64,000 nt of DNA from Pardosa pseudoannulata. Taxonomy: Eukaryota > Arthropoda > Arachnida > Araneae > Lycosidae. Shown here piece after piece: positions 12,836 through 24,939 of the stretch. The translations under genes and the position numbers were made by a program. Under the pieces are notes generated by a model. It saw nothing but the letters and a program-made list of their open reading frames with translations, did not search any database and was not told where the DNA came from. The stretch spans positions 82,070,465 through 82,134,464 of the forward strand of contig CM063501.1 of assembly GCA_032207245.1 (NCBI GenBank). The letters are read 5' to 3'. How positions within the stretch are numbered: position 1 is the first letter of the stretch; each line of letters starts with the position of its first letter.

Positions 12836-13769
12836 CGAGGGTTAGAACTTTAATAGTGGTAACTATTTATTTACATGGAATACAAAAGTTATACATGTCA
12901 CAATGTTTTACAGTTATTCAATATTTTCGCCAGCATTGTGTATAATCCGTTGACAACCATATTGAAGTCTCAAAACACCTGTACAGGCTCCTGTTCTTTT
13001 GATAATTCGAACGGTTCATTAACGCAAGAATCTCTGGAACAGTTCCAAAGAGAATGCCACGCAGTGGTTCCTTCATCTTAGGAATTAAGTCAAAGTCATA
13101 AGGGTTTAGATCTGGTCCAAACCCTTATCCAGTCTTATCCAGCATAAAAGTTCGGAGTAAAAAAGCCCCTCCTTCGGGTTTGTAGCGTTCCAGGTGGTTC
13201 TAGCAGCATCATTTCGTAACCATTTCTGCATTTCCGTCAAATGATGTGGAACCAATCGTGAAGCAATTTTTCTCATGTCCGGTCGTTCTTTCAAAATGTG
13301 TAACACAATCCTATGAGCAAATCCTGTCTGTCAGCTAGTTCACAAATCGTTTGGCATCAATCACTGTCCATTAGTTCGACGACAGCATGCACTTCTGCTT
13401 CTTTGACCTGGACGATGCATGTCTGCCCCATTAGGTCGTCCTTCATTCAAAGCTTTTACCCATCTTGCTACAGTTTTGTAAGCCTTTTGTAGCCCTAAGA
13501 GACATTGTCGTGCTTTACGACCTCTAACACATTAAGTTTTTATTCGACTTTGTTGTTCTCATTTTGAAGCCATCCTGACAACGCTTACTTTAGACAGAAA
13601 GCTAATACAAGGATTAGTTCCTCCCGTGACCCAACAAGCGCAGAACATTAGAAAGAAGAGTCTTTGCTGAGAGGTAAGGTAGCTATGTAACTCACGTGTG
13701 GTATACGTGACATTTTTTTGTTTTCATACTTAGCTTTTTTACATGCCACTATTAAAGTTCTATCCCATG
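12836..13769 (-). mobile_element. Internally deleted mariner-type element
   Basis: Bounded by TA on both sides. The left end reads CGAGGGTTAGAACTTTAATA and the right end, read inward, CATGGGATAGAACTTTAATA, so the inverted repeats match well over more than 25 bases. It sits inside the satellite array, and removing it restores the array spacing of about 530 bases between neighbouring units. The body holds a reverse-strand transposase remnant. Confidence 0.9.
12880..13580 (-). pseudogene. Mariner-type transposase pseudogene
   Basis: Reverse-strand fragments match a mariner-family transposase. From the N terminus there is MASKMRTTKSNKN, an HTH-like region, then LHILKERPDMRKIASR and VPHHLTEMQKWLRND, which is the conserved linker before the catalytic domain. 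A patch corresponding to DLNPYDFDLIPKMKEPLRG, read across frames, covers the last catalytic Asp region, followed by LFGTVPEILA. The stretch that should contain the first two catalytic Asp residues is missing or unrecognisable, and several frameshifts and stops are present. The product would be inactive. The catalytic-triad subtype cannot be decided because of the deletion. Confidence 0.75.
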
Positions 13770-13771
13770 TA

Positions 13772-16700
13772 TTTATTTATATATTTTACCCTACGTTGAA
13801 TAATATTGAGACCTTCTAATTACGTCTAAAATCAAATTGAAAAATATATGTAGGGGTATTAAATATCTAGGCGTATACATGCAATTGACAAAGATCATTA
13901 GACATCTGTCATTTAAAACTGAATAGTGAAACTGAGTAGTAATATTAATTTGCTTAATTAAGCAAAAAATTAAACTTAAATCCACAGAGATTACTTTCAA
14001 TTCCGCATTACGAATCCCTCTTTTTCCCCTCTAGACAGAGTAATGTCATTTCATGATTTAAGCACTGCATTTAATCAAATAAAATAGGCAATATATGCTA
14101 AAGGGTTCATAAATATGACACATTCATCGGAGCAACCAATGAAAATTAAAATTACCAAGTATAATCATTACTATTAAAATAGGAACTAGGAATATGAATT
14201 TCTCAAATGCTGTATTGGCACATGCTCTTGGATGATTTTAAACAAGTATATTAATAATGGAAAATTGATTTTTTTTTGAAGCGGTATGTTTTATTTATTT
14301 ATTTTTCTTACCCCACGTTGAATATTATTGAGACCTTCTAATTAAGGCTAAAATAAAATTGAAATCTGAAAACTTAGTGTAGGAATATTTAATATCTTGG
14401 CTTATACATGCAATTGACAAAGATCATTAGACATCTCTCAATCAAAACTAAATATTTAAACTGAACAGTAATATTGATTGATTTAATTAAACAGAAAATT
14501 ACATTTAAATCCCCAGAGATTAATTTCATATCCGCATTACGAATCACTATTTTTCCCCTCCAGACAGGGTAATGTCATTTCATGATTTAGTCACTGCATT
14601 CAATGAAATAAAATAGGCAATGTATGTCAAAGGGTTAATAAATCTGAGACATTCATCGGAGCAACCAATGAATTTGAAATTATACAGTATAATCGTTAAC
14701 TATTAAGATAGGAACTAGAACTTTTCGAATGCTGTATTGGGCACGTGATCTTCAAGGATTTTAGACTAGTATGTTGATAATGAAAAAAATTATTTTTGAA
14801 GCAGCATGGTTTGTTTGTTTATTTATTTATTTTTGTTACACTACATAGAATATTACTGAGAGCTTCCAATTAATGATAAATATAAAATGAAATCTGAAAA
14901 ATATGTGTAGGAATATGTAATACCTAGGCTTATACAAGAAATTGACAAAGATCATTAGGCATCTCTCATTTAAAATAAATTTGTTAATCTGAACAGCGAT
15001 ATTAATTCACTTAATTAAACAAGAAATTTAACTTAATTCCACAGAGGTTAATTTCTATTCTTCATTACGAATCACTCTTTTCTCCTGCAGAGTAATGTCA
15101 TTTCATGATTTAGGAACTTTATTGAGTCAAATAAAATCGACATATGTTAAAGGGTTAATAAATCTGAAACATTTATCGCAGTATTCAAAGCATTTGAAAT
15201 TATCCAGTGTAATCGTCAGTATTAAAATAGGAACTAGGAACCTGAACTTTTTGACTGCTGTATTGGTCACATGATCTTGGATGATTTTAAACATGTTAAT
15301 AATGGAAAAATTTGTTTTTTAAGTAGTATGTTTCATTTATTTATTTTCGTTATCCTTTGCTGAATAATTTTGAGACCTTCTAATTAATGCTAAAACCAAA
15401 CTGTAATCTGAAATATATGTGTAGGAATATTTAATATCTAGACTTATACATTAAACTGACAAAGACCATTAGACATCTTTCATTTAAAACTGAGTGTAAT
15501 ATTAATTATTAAAATAGTAAAATAATTAAAATAGTGAAACTGAATAGTAATATTAATTTGCTTAATTAAGCAAAAAATTAAACTTAAATCCACAGAGATT
15601 AATTTCAATTCCGCATTACGAATTACTATTTTTCCTCTCCAGACAGAAAAATGTCATTTCTTGATTTAAGCACTGCATTTAATCAAATAAAATAGGCAAT
15701 ATATGCTAACGGGTTGATAAATTTGAGACATTCATCGGAGCAGCCAATGAATTAGAAATTATCCATTATAATTGTTACTATTAAGATAGGAACTAGAACC
15801 TTTCGAATGCCCTATTGGACACGTGATCTTGGAAGATTTAAAAAAAAGTATGTTGATAATGGAAAAATTGATTTTTTTTGAAGCGGTATGCTTTATTTAT
15901 TTATTTTTGCTACCCAGCGTTGAATAATATTGAGGTCTTCAAATTAATTCTAGAATCAAATTGAAATCTGAAAACTATGTGTAGGAATATTTAATATCTA
16001 GGCATATACATGCAATTAACAATGATTAGATATCTCTCATTTAAATCTAAACAGTTAAACACAACAGTAATATTAATTTACTTAGTTAAGCAGAAAATTA
16101 AACTTAAATCCACAGAGTTTAATTTCAATTCCGCATTACGAATCACTCTTTCCCCACCAGACAGAGTAATGTCATTTCATGATTTAGGCAATGCATTTAG
16201 TCAAATAAAATAGGCAATGTATGGTAAAAGGTTGATAAATCAGAGACATTCATCGGATCAACCAATGAATATGAAATTATCCAGTGTAATCATTACTATT
16301 ATGATATAAACTAGAACCTTTCGAATGCTGTATTACGCACGTTATTTTCAATGATTTTAGACTCGTATGTTGATAATGGAAAAATTGATTTTTTGTATTT
16401 CTTATTAATTTTTGATACCCTCTCTTGAATAATATTGAGACCTTCTAAATAATGCTAAACTCAAATTAAAATCTGAAAAATATGTGTATGAATATTTAAT
16501 ATCTAGGCTTATACATGAAATTGACAAAGATCATTAGACATCTCTCATTTAAAATTAAATAATTAAACTGAACAGTAATATTAATTTACTTAATTAAGCA
16601 GAAAATTATACTTAAATTCAGAGAGATTAATATGAATTCCGCATTTTGAATCACTCTTTTTCCACTCCAGACAGAACAATGTCATTTCATGATTTAAGCA

Positions 16701-17330
16701 CTGCATTCAGTCATATAAAATAGGTAATATATGTTAAAGAATTAATAAAGTGCAATATATGTTAAGGTTTAATAAGGGAGACACTTATCAGAGCAACCAA
16801 TGCATCTGAAATTATCCATCATAATCGGTACTATTAAATTAGGAATTAGAACTTTTCAAATGTTGAATTGGGTACGTGATGTAAGATGATTTTAGACTAC
16901 TATGTTGATAATGGATAAATTGATTTTTTTGAAGCAGTATGGTTTACTTATTGATTTATTTTTGTTACCCTATGTTGAATAATATAGATACCTTCTAATT
17001 AATGCTAAAATCGAATTGAAATCTGAAAAATTTGTGCAGGAATATTCAATATCTAGGCTTATACATGAAACTGACAAAGATCATTAGACATCTCACATTT
17101 AAAACGAAATGATCAATCTGAACAGCAATATTAATTCACTTAATTAAACAGAAAATTAAACTTAAATCCCTAGAGGTTAATTCCTATTCCTAATTACGAA
17201 TCACTCTTTACAAGCCATGCAAAATATTGTCATTTTGTTATTTATACACAGAATTAATTCACATAAAATCGTCGAGATAAAATCCGTATTCATAAAAGTG
17301 TTGATGAAAATGAGATAATTTTACTCGCTA
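13772..17330 (+). repeat. 0.5-kb satellite array, well-preserved part
   Basis: The anchor atgtcatttcatgattta starts at 14043, 14572, 15095, 15651, 16169 and 16679, with a weaker copy near 17225. The spacing is therefore about 529, 523, 556, 518, 510 and 546 bases. Each unit repeats the same order: taaatccacagagattaat, ccgcattacgaatcac, the anchor, ataaaataggcaatatat, aagggttaataaatctgaga, aggaactagaacttttcgaa, tgctgtattgg, cacgtgatcttggatga, a TTTA run, ttgaataatattgagacctt and aaagatcattagacatctct. The unit has no coding capacity. A small internal duplication sits near 15.49-15.54 kb. The array copies are diverged by indels and substitutions. Confidence 0.9.
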
Positions 17331-17339
17331 ACTCATTAA

Positions 17340-18400
17340 TCAGTCTATCAAACTTGATTTAGATTTAATGAAACTATAAATGTAACAGTTGATATTTCAA
17401 TGTCTGTTAACCTGCTACTTAAACACCTAAGTATTATCATTTTTCTGGAGATATATATTGATACTTAATTTTCAAGTTGTCATATGCAACTTAGGAAAAT
17501 GATTTGATTCACTTACTTAGAATTATCGAGGTAAACGGATATATAATATCAATTTAACAGAATTCGGAAATATGACAGATACGTTTACCCAGATTAAATC
17601 AATAATATTAGTTAAATTGTTCATGAAGCTCAAAATGAATTTACACAGTAATTTCACTGTATTTAATTCACCTAATCGTGACGATTAAGAGAGAAACTGG
17701 AACTTTTTGAATGTTTGGCAACGTGATATTTCATCTATATCAAACTGATATGTTTCTTAAAATAGAAATGGTTTGGTTTAAAGAAATGTATTTTAAATTT
17801 TTGCTACACGACGGCTAGAGAGAAGGAAATAACTGCTTAAACATATTTACGGATGACTGTGAACATACATGTCAGCAGTTGTATTTCTAACAAAAAACTG
17901 GTCCAAAATTCAGAGCAATACACATTTGATAACCGTTCAGTTATTACAGCAAGAATTGCGATCGCTATTGATATTGTTACGATTTTTTCGATTAAAGTTG
18001 TATGTAATATAGTTGTGCTGATGTTACAATATACATATAATTTAATTAGAAGTCATAACATTGATCACACTATATATCTAATCTAGGGAGTACTTAGCCA
18101 AAATAACGCTTAATACTTAATTCTCCAAACTTAACATTTTATTATACATAAACAATATTGACCTGTAATCTGACATGTATTCTTATGATTTTCATGTGTA
18201 TGGAAAATTAAAAAAGTTTTTAAGTGAAAGAAGATTTCAGTCTGAAGTGCAGGATGTTATTTGAGATTGGTTTTTACTCTTTCTGTGAAAGACAAATTTA
18301 CTACATAGTTTCACAGTGAGATAAATGGTTGAACCTCCACTTCCGACATCTTAGTATAAAAATAATAGCAATTATCACACAGATAGTTATTTATCAAATG
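17340..18400. other. Unassigned AT-rich sequence
   Basis: Up to about 17.8 kb the text still shows weak satellite phrases (cacctaatcgtgacgattaa, aacgtgatatttcatctata). After that nothing is recognisable. Confidence 0.5.
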
Positions 18401-18402
18401 TT

Positions 18403-18404
<2 letters not shown>

Positions 18405-18461
<57 letters not shown>
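18405..18461. repeat. (TA)n microsatellite
   Basis: About 28 TA dinucleotides without interruption. Confidence 0.95.
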
Positions 18462-18464
<3 letters not shown>

Positions 18465-18972
18465 AAACATATAAAGAGAGAAAAGTGTAGTGACACGGTA
18501 ATCATTAGTAAGTAAAAAAGTAAGTTTTAATTCTACTTTTTTAAATAACTATTTAACGTCCTACACTTGCTAATCAAATGGTTAAAATATTAATTGGAAT
18601 TATTATCCTAATTTTAATATAAATGATGTAATTTATATTAATAATAAAAAAATATGTCAATTGTAGTAATACATTTATATTTTTTATAATTAAGGATATT
18701 ATAAACATAATAGTTGCGATTTTATTGTATATTATTGGTTTTGAATCTTGATTCCGCAGAAACTTGGGATGCCACAAGATGGTCGCAGAAAACATGCAAA
18801 TAAATGCAACATTGATTGTAGTTAATACTATATCCATAAGCTTCACGCTATTATCTTGTTCCTCAGAAAAGAAGGAATCTTGTCGAAAGTTAACATCTTT
18901 TGTGCTGACTGCTGTAGCATTCTACTTATGACCATTACATTTTTCACTTCTTTTAGAATAACATTATGCTTA
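18465..18972. other. Unassigned sequence
   Basis: A reverse-strand open stretch (about 18.57-18.92 kb) encodes a hydrophobic peptide, but I could not tie it to a family or find supporting splice sites. No other signal. Confidence 0.4.
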
Positions 18973-19790
18973 CTATCATATAGCCTGTCATATGACAGGA
19001 TTAGTCAAATTTTTAATTTTCATATTTGTAAAGTACTCTATGAGGCAGATAAAAATATGTTTTGTTTCTTCTCTGAGAATTATCTAGTACATGCCAAATA
19101 ATTTGTTTATCTTCATACTCTTCTAAGATCTCAAAATACTGTGAATGCACTTTAGAATCACGTTGAATTCATTTAGTCAAACTGTGTGGTTATATATAAA
19201 AACAAACACACAAACGAACAAACTTCTTAGTTTTCAAAGATATATAAATTAAACACTAAATATTTATTAGTCTGTGAAATAGCCCCATAGACTTTTATGA
19301 AATAAATTTGTTTTTAATCCTAGTGATAAAGTTTTCATTGCAACAAAAAATAATCGATGATTAAATTTAAAATTATCACATACATACATAATCTATTATT
19401 TAAGCCAAATATAAAAGAAAAGTAGTTACGTATTATCTAAGTTCACTGATAAATCGTACGAAAGTAATGCAGACGAGATTTAAATAATTTAAAATAAGAA
19501 ATAATTAAAAGAGGTGGTTAAAGAAATGACGTCATACTGTTAAAAATGCTATTTTTACCTATTTATTATGTGAACTTAATAGCCTGCTCTTAACCCTGGA
19601 AAATATGGCTTGAAATAAAGGCATTAAACTCTCCAAAAGGAGGGAGAAGGTGGATTTCGAACATTTTAAAGACTTGCTTTGAATTTTGCTAACACTAACT
19701 TACCAAGAATCCAATATGGATGCATTTATCCATTCCAGTTTCAACCGCTTCATAAATTCGAGGACAGAAGGATAGATAACAGGGATAAGG
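18973..19790 (-). mobile_element. Helitron-like non-autonomous element, decayed 3' terminus
   Basis: Read on the reverse strand, the element ends with a perfect hairpin CCTGTCATATGACAGG, then ctatatg and ATAG where an intact Helitron has CTAG. The interior matches the Helitron at 38.8-39.9 kb along its length: tttagaatcacgttgaattc, gcaacaaaaaataatcgatg, gacgtcat, ggcttgaaataa, ggatttcgaac and aaccgcttcataaatt follow in the same order. The 5' end is near the inverse of tccctgttatctatcc; its exact start is uncertain. There is no coding region. Confidence 0.7.
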
Positions 19791-19799
19791 AATAATATA

Positions 19800-20009
19800 A
19801 GGGATTTCTATATTCATATAAGGGATTTCAAATATCTTTTTCAACATATGTGATAATAAAATCGAACTATCAGATAAAGATTAATGCAGGATAAATAGGT
19901 TATTACGATTACAACTAATAATACTTTGATTTTTTGTGTAAGAAAATGCTAGAAAATCTATATGGCGAAACATGATGATATTAAAGTCAGTCAATTTTAA
20001 ACTCCTCAC
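19800..20009. other. Short unassigned spacer
   Basis: AT-rich DNA between the Helitron-like element and the 284-bp array, including a short direct repeat of ataagggattt. Confidence 0.5.
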
Positions 20010-21425
20010 TCTTCACTAATACTACATCAGTTATAGAATGCATTTAGTATCTAAGTTACATTTTCTTTAGGAGAAAGTTTAATAGTTCCTCCTGAAGGTG
20101 ATATAATTTTGGGGGTATCATTAGATGTAAAAGCTTGTATACCTTTGGAATATATAAAGATTCTTAGATACCTAATATCACCTTCTTTTCAAGAAGGTTA
20201 AGTTTTTACTTTATTTCTAGCCTTTCATATCCATCATGCAAGAATCATTAGATTCACCCATTTAGATTTATTCAGTTAAACCAAATTAGTCACTTTTCAC
20301 TAATACTATATCAGTTATATAATGCATTTAGCAACTAAGTTACACTTACTTTAGAAGAAAGTTTAATAGTTCCTCCTGGAGATGATATAATTTGGTAGGT
20401 ATCATTAGCTGTAAAGGTTTGTATACCTCTAGTGTATATAAGATTCTTAGATGTCTAAATATCACCTTCTTTTCACGAATATTACGTTTTTACTTGATTT
20501 CTATCCTTTCCTACGCAGCATGTAAGAATCATTAGATTCACCTATTGAGATTTATCCAGTTAAACCAAATTACTCACTTTTCATTAGTACTATGTCAGTT
20601 ATATAATGCATTTAATATCTAAGTAACATTTACTTTAGGAGAAAGTTTAATAGTTCCTCCTGAAGATGATATAATTTTGTAGGTATCATTAGCTGTAAAG
20701 GTTTGTATACCTCTAGTGTATATAAGATTCTTAGATGTCTAAATATCACCTTCTTTTCAAGAATATTACGTTTATATTTGATTTCTAGCCTTTCCTACGC
20801 AGCATGCAAAAATCGTTTGATTCACCTATTGATATTTATCCAGTTAAACCAAATTAATCATTTTTCACTAATGCTACATGTGTTATATAATGCATTTAAT
20901 ATCTAAGTGACATTTACTTTAGGAGAAATTTTAATAGTTCCTCCTGAAAGTGGTATAATTTTGTATGTATTATTAGCTGTAAAAGTTTGTATACGTCTGG
21001 CTTATATAAACACTTTTAGATTCTAAATCGCTTCTTCTTTTCAAGATTATTACGTTTTTAGTTTATTTCTAGCCTTTCATACGCAGCATGCAAGAATCAT
21101 TCGATTCACATATTTAGATTTATCCAGTTAAACCAAATTACTCATTTTTCACTAATGCTACATTAGTTATGTAAGGCATTTATTATCTAAGTTACATTTA
21201 CTTTAGGAGAAAGTTAAATAGTTGCTCCTGAAGATGATATAATTTTGTCTGTATCATTAGGTGTAAAAGTTTGTATAGCACTAGTGCATATAAAGATTCT
21301 CAGATGTCTAAATATCACCTTCTTTTCAAGAAGATTAAATTTTTAGTTGATTTCTAGCCTTTCATACGCATCATGCGAGAATCATTAAATTCACCCATTT
21401 AGATTTATCCAGTTAAACTAACACA
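20010..21425. repeat. 284-bp tandem array, five copies
   Basis: The anchor aatagttcctcctga-like text starts at 20081, 20365, 20651, 20933 and 21217, giving periods of 284, 286, 282 and 284. Each unit runs through ttcactaatactacatcagt, atgcatttagtatctaagt, tttaggagaaagtt, atgatataattttg, ttgtatacctctagtgtata, aatatcaccttcttttcaag, agcctttcatacgcagcatg and atccagttaaaccaaatta. The open frames in it are chance. It is unrelated to the 0.5-kb satellite. Confidence 0.93.
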
Positions 21426-21439
21426 TAGTATCACTTAAT

Positions 21440-21720
21440 TACGAATTGAATTAAATGTAAATCCACACCAGTTACTTTCTGTTCTGTATTAAACGAGTCC
21501 CTCTTTTCACTCCATAGGAAAGAAGGACGATTAGGCACTACAGTAATTCGGATAAAATCAGTAATATTCGTTAAAGGGTTAATAGAGCTCAAAATGATCT
21601 CGCGTAGTCAATTTCACCGAAATTAATCAGTTTAACTGTGATGATTAAAATTGAACCTGCAACTCTTAGAATTCCGGAATCGTCACGTGATGTGCGATCT
21701 ATTGTAAGCTAATATGCCCG
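21440..21720 (+). repeat. Isolated copy of the 0.53-kb satellite unit
   Basis: Contains taaatccacaccagttactt, attaaacgagtccctctttt, cggataaaatcagtaatatt, cgttaaagggttaatagagc and caccgaaattaatcag in the order of the main array, directly next to the 284-bp array. Confidence 0.6.
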
Positions 21721-21877
21721 TTGCGGCAAGAATTGAAATAGTAGTTAACATTGTTAATGATAGTTTCGAGCTAAATTTGGAGTACGAATTCATACAATAT
21801 TTATATAAACAGGATTTGGGTTTAAACTCACTCTTAATAATTTCGGATCCGTAGAAAATTAATACTTTGAAGTAGTA

Positions 21878-22490
21878 GTACATAATTACTTACTGTTATA
21901 TTTATATGATTAAATAATACAGTAACAGCGTATAAAAATGAAAAATAAATACACATCTATCTAGTTTTTAGAAAAGTAAAAATGTAATTAAATCAGAAAA
22001 AATAGAATACTTCTACACATTTATATGAGTCCATTTTAATCCTTTGCCCGTGGAATATATTTAATAAAATGCCAAAAATGGAATATTTTAGTGCATAATT
22101 ACGTACTGTTATATTTATATGATTACCTAATACAGTAACAACGTATAAAAAGGAAAAATAAATACAACATTATCTAATTTTTAAAATATAGAATACTTCT
22201 ACACATTTATATCAGTGTATTTTAACACTTTGCAGGCTGAATATATTTAAGAAAATGCCAAAAATGGTATAGTTTAGTGCATAATTACTTACTGTTATGT
22301 TTATATGACTTAATACAGTAACAGCGTATAAAAATTAAGAATATATACAACACTTGTCCAATTTTCTTTATAAATATAGAAATGTAAATTAAGATAGAAA
22401 AAATAGAATAATTCTACACATTTATATCAGTAGAGTTTAACCCATTGTGGGTGGAATATATCTGAGAAGAACATGTCAAAAATGGAATAT
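21878..22490. repeat. Tandem repeat of about 0.2 kb, three copies
   Basis: The phrase cataattacttactgttat starts at 21881, 22094 and 22280, so the period is 213 then 186. Shared text includes aatacagtaacagcgtataa, agaatacttctacacattta and aaatgccaaaaatgg. The first unit carries an extra short insertion. Confidence 0.85.
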
Positions 22491-22653
22491 TTTTTCCATT
22501 TCATTTTGTTCTTGAATTTTATGAAAATATTAGAAATTTAGACTACTATTTTCAATATTTTCACTTATATGGGAAATCTTAATGGAATCCAGTATTTTTT
22601 TGCCCAATTTATTGCAAAATATATCAAATGACATAATTCTCTGGATAAATATA

Positions 22654-23345
22654 CACTGGTGTGCAAATCTTAAGCAACAGGTTTTTTTTTGCATAACTCC
22701 TCAAGAAATCATCTGAGACACATGAAATTCAGAAATGAGGGAGAGTATTATGTACGTAAAGGATAGCGGAAGCATCGGAGCTAAAAAAATAATACAATGC
22801 ATACGGCATGGAATCAAACAAAAACAAGTTTTATTGAACATATAGTACTGTGACTCATGATTGTCTATCCAAGCGGAAGAACATCAAGCAGATGTTCCTT
22901 AATATCTGATATACCCTCCCCTAACTGCAGTGGTTGCTTCACACCGTCTCCGCATACTCAGAACTAGCTGGCTCAACATTTCTTGAGGAGTGTTTATTCC
23001 GCAATCAGCATCTGTTTGAGTTGTTGGGTGTTCTACGGAGGTTGTAAGCGTTCTGCACTGAGTATCCCCAAAGCATTCCACACATGTTCGATGAGATTTA
23101 AATCAGGGGAGTACTCTGGCCAAACCATTCAAGTCCTTCCTTTTATTCTACTGTTGACCTACGCACGCCGCCATGACGCGTTTTCCTTACGCTCACGTCG
23201 CCTCTGACGTTCCGTTCCTGATATTTGCATACGCATGACGTTTGTACTGACTTACGTGTTCATTTTACTAATCTCCAGACTTTTTTGCAATTTCATGGCT
23301 ATCTGCTAAATTTTTACATTCTTGCTTAAGTTTTTCACACCAGTG
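22654..23345 (-). mobile_element. Tc1-type deletion derivative
   Basis: Flanked by TA on both sides. The left end is CACTGGTGTGCAAATCTTAA and the right end, read inward, CACTGGTGTGAAAAACTTAA. The interior keeps only the last quarter of a reverse-strand transposase, so it is a non-autonomous copy. A higher-GC junction of unknown origin sits near 23.16-23.22 kb. A right-end fragment of the same family lies at 24.81-24.93 kb. Confidence 0.88.
22899..23150 (-). pseudogene. Tc1-type transposase, C-terminal remnant
   Basis: On the reverse strand the frames give VWPEYSPDLNLIEHVWNALG, which holds the catalytic Glu of the DD34E triad (in IEHVW), then ILSAERLQPP. After a frame change comes a C terminus resembling QEMLSQLVLSMRRRCEATTA, GGYIRY and a stop. 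The DNA-binding region and both catalytic Asp residues are gone. It belongs to the same broad family as the complete element at 59.8 kb, with which it shares the LILSMRRRC-like motif, but its inverted repeats differ. Confidence 0.85.
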
Positions 23346-23349
23346 TATT

Positions 23350-23958
23350 AAACTATTACAACAATGTTATTATCTCTATATCAACTGTCATGATTCATGT
23401 CCTTCAGAATCCTTTGAATTTCACAAATCCTTAAAGTATTACAAATGGGCGAAAATTTCCGAACTTTTCGAGGACACATATCTCTAACTATTGGGAAAAT
23501 GACAACTTAAATATTATGCATTGGAAGAACCTATTTCGGTCTTCACGGAATTGAAATACCGCTATTTCTCTTGCCTTGACAGCTCGGGATTTCCTAAATT
23601 GGCGGATTTGCTTTTCCCGAGTTGAGTTCGGTTACTATAGGCAAGGGGCTCATAGTAAAATGAGTTGAAACTAAACTCTTATTCGGTTCAACTTTTGTTT
23701 ACTAACAATCTTACATCGTGAAACACTTTTTCTGCTAGACGACAAAATCAAATGATTTTATCGCTTTAGTATCGGACAACACCTTTCATCTTTCCTAAAG
23801 GCAACTATAATTTTAATATTAACTTGAAGGTTCTACATCTAATTAGTGTTATTTTTAATTTCATTTAAGAGGTCTTAATATTATTTATTCCTCTAGCCAC
23901 CTGCATAGATGCACATCCTGCACAATAACTAACGTTCACCGCGTACTCACACACACAT
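23350..23958. other. Unassigned sequence
   Basis: More mixed base composition around 23.5-23.7 kb (ctcgggatttcctaaattgg, cccgagttgagttcggttac) but no translatable similarity that I recognise. Confidence 0.4.
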
Positions 23959-23959
23959 A

Positions 23960-24760
23960 TATAGTGACGTCCTGGAGGGGGTAGGCGAAGCCGTCAAGGA
24001 CACAGGCTGGACAACCGTTTACTCTGTACTAAATATTTTATTCAGGTGAATAAATTATGTACAGCTTTGTACAGGTTCAGTAGATTCTAAATATTCTGGG
24101 ATCTCGTGCTGAGATAACATTAACCCAATTACAATGCGTAGGTACAATGAAGCTAGTTCTTCTAAATCACTGGAACAGTTCGCTAATTAGTGTCGGTACG
24201 AAACTCTGACACTATAACCTCCGGCTGACGATCAGTACAGTCAGCTTCCACAATAAGGTTCAAAAGATGAAAGTGCGAATCAGGCTGGAGTTCGTTGAGG
24301 AAACTCAATATGCAAAACGATCCAAATATGATAGTAAGGGTCACTCTCAACGACCTACTTCTATGCACGAATTAGAAAAAAAAATATTAAGGTAACGGGA
24401 ATGAGATACCAAAGTCCAAAGTAGACTTCTTAGCAAAGCAGAGACGCTGGCAGTCTCTAAAACAAACAAACTCCGGAAATCGGAGAGACGAGTGGACTCT
24501 TCTCGAGCTCCATAAAACAGCACCCAAAGCAACTCTCAAGAAAAAGCCCTTTCTTGGCTCAGCCAATCTTCTTTTACAGGGGTCCCGGTTCCCTTCACGT
24601 GATTTTTCCGGAACCTTCCAGAACCAGGATGACGTAATCTTGCGGTCACTTCCCAGCTGATCAGTTTCCAGATGTGACCGAAAGGTCTTCTTTAAATCAA
24701 CCAGACCAAACAACTTAAATTCCTTTTTCGCTACCGCTAACGGACCATATGTGCACTACA
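23960..24760 (-). mobile_element. Probable solo LTR, reverse strand
   Basis: A block with sharply higher GC than its surroundings. Read on the reverse strand it begins TGTAGTGCACATATGG and ends GGACGTCACTATA, so the two ends are nearly inverted (TGTAGTG against CACTATA, expected CACTACA). An AATAAA (reverse of 24037-24042) lies about 80 bases before the 3' end, in the position of an LTR polyadenylation signal. No gag or pol follows on either side, which suggests a solo LTR. I could not find a target-site duplication, and the open frames in it look like chance. A promoter element of another kind cannot be excluded. Confidence 0.5.
24606..24623. promoter_or_regulatory. Heat-shock-element-like array
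   Basis: Four alternating pentamer cores in perfect register: TTC-CG-GAA-CC-TTC-CA-GAA. This fits the nGAAnnTTCnnGAAn consensus bound by HSF trimers. It lies inside the probable LTR. Function is inferred from the motif only. Confidence 0.45.
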
Positions 24761-24812
24761 GCGTCTCTCGATTAATAATCATAACCCGAGTCTTTTCACT
24801 CAAATAGCTCTG

Positions 24813-24930
24813 CATGACATTTGTACTGACTTATGTGTTCATTGTACTGATCTCCAGATCTCCTTTCTTGCAATTTTATGGTTATCTGATAATTTTTTAG
24901 ATTGTTGCTTAAGTGTTTTTCACACCAGTG
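24813..24930 (-). mobile_element. Right-end fragment of the CACTGGTGTG Tc1 family
   Basis: The text tgacatttgtactgactta, tgttcattgtactgatctcc and ttgcttaag to cacaccagtg matches the right 120 bases of the deletion derivative at 22.65-23.35 kb. The rest of the element is absent; the probable LTR lies immediately to its left. Confidence 0.8.
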
Positions 24931-24939
24931 TAACTAACT

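Noticed and set aside
9560..17330. CRISPR-like array
   Set aside because: Units are 0.5 kb of related sequence throughout, without short constant repeats and unique spacers, and the context is eukaryotic.
18574..18925. Reverse-strand open stretch encoding a hydrophobic peptide
   Set aside because: The mix of a charged start and hydrophobic segments looked gene-like, but I found no family resemblance, no good splice donor after it, and such open lengths occur by chance in AT-rich DNA.
24387..24713. 108-codon open frame on the reverse strand
   Set aside because: It lies inside the probable LTR; composition is that of GC-richer non-coding DNA, and two other frames are similarly open.
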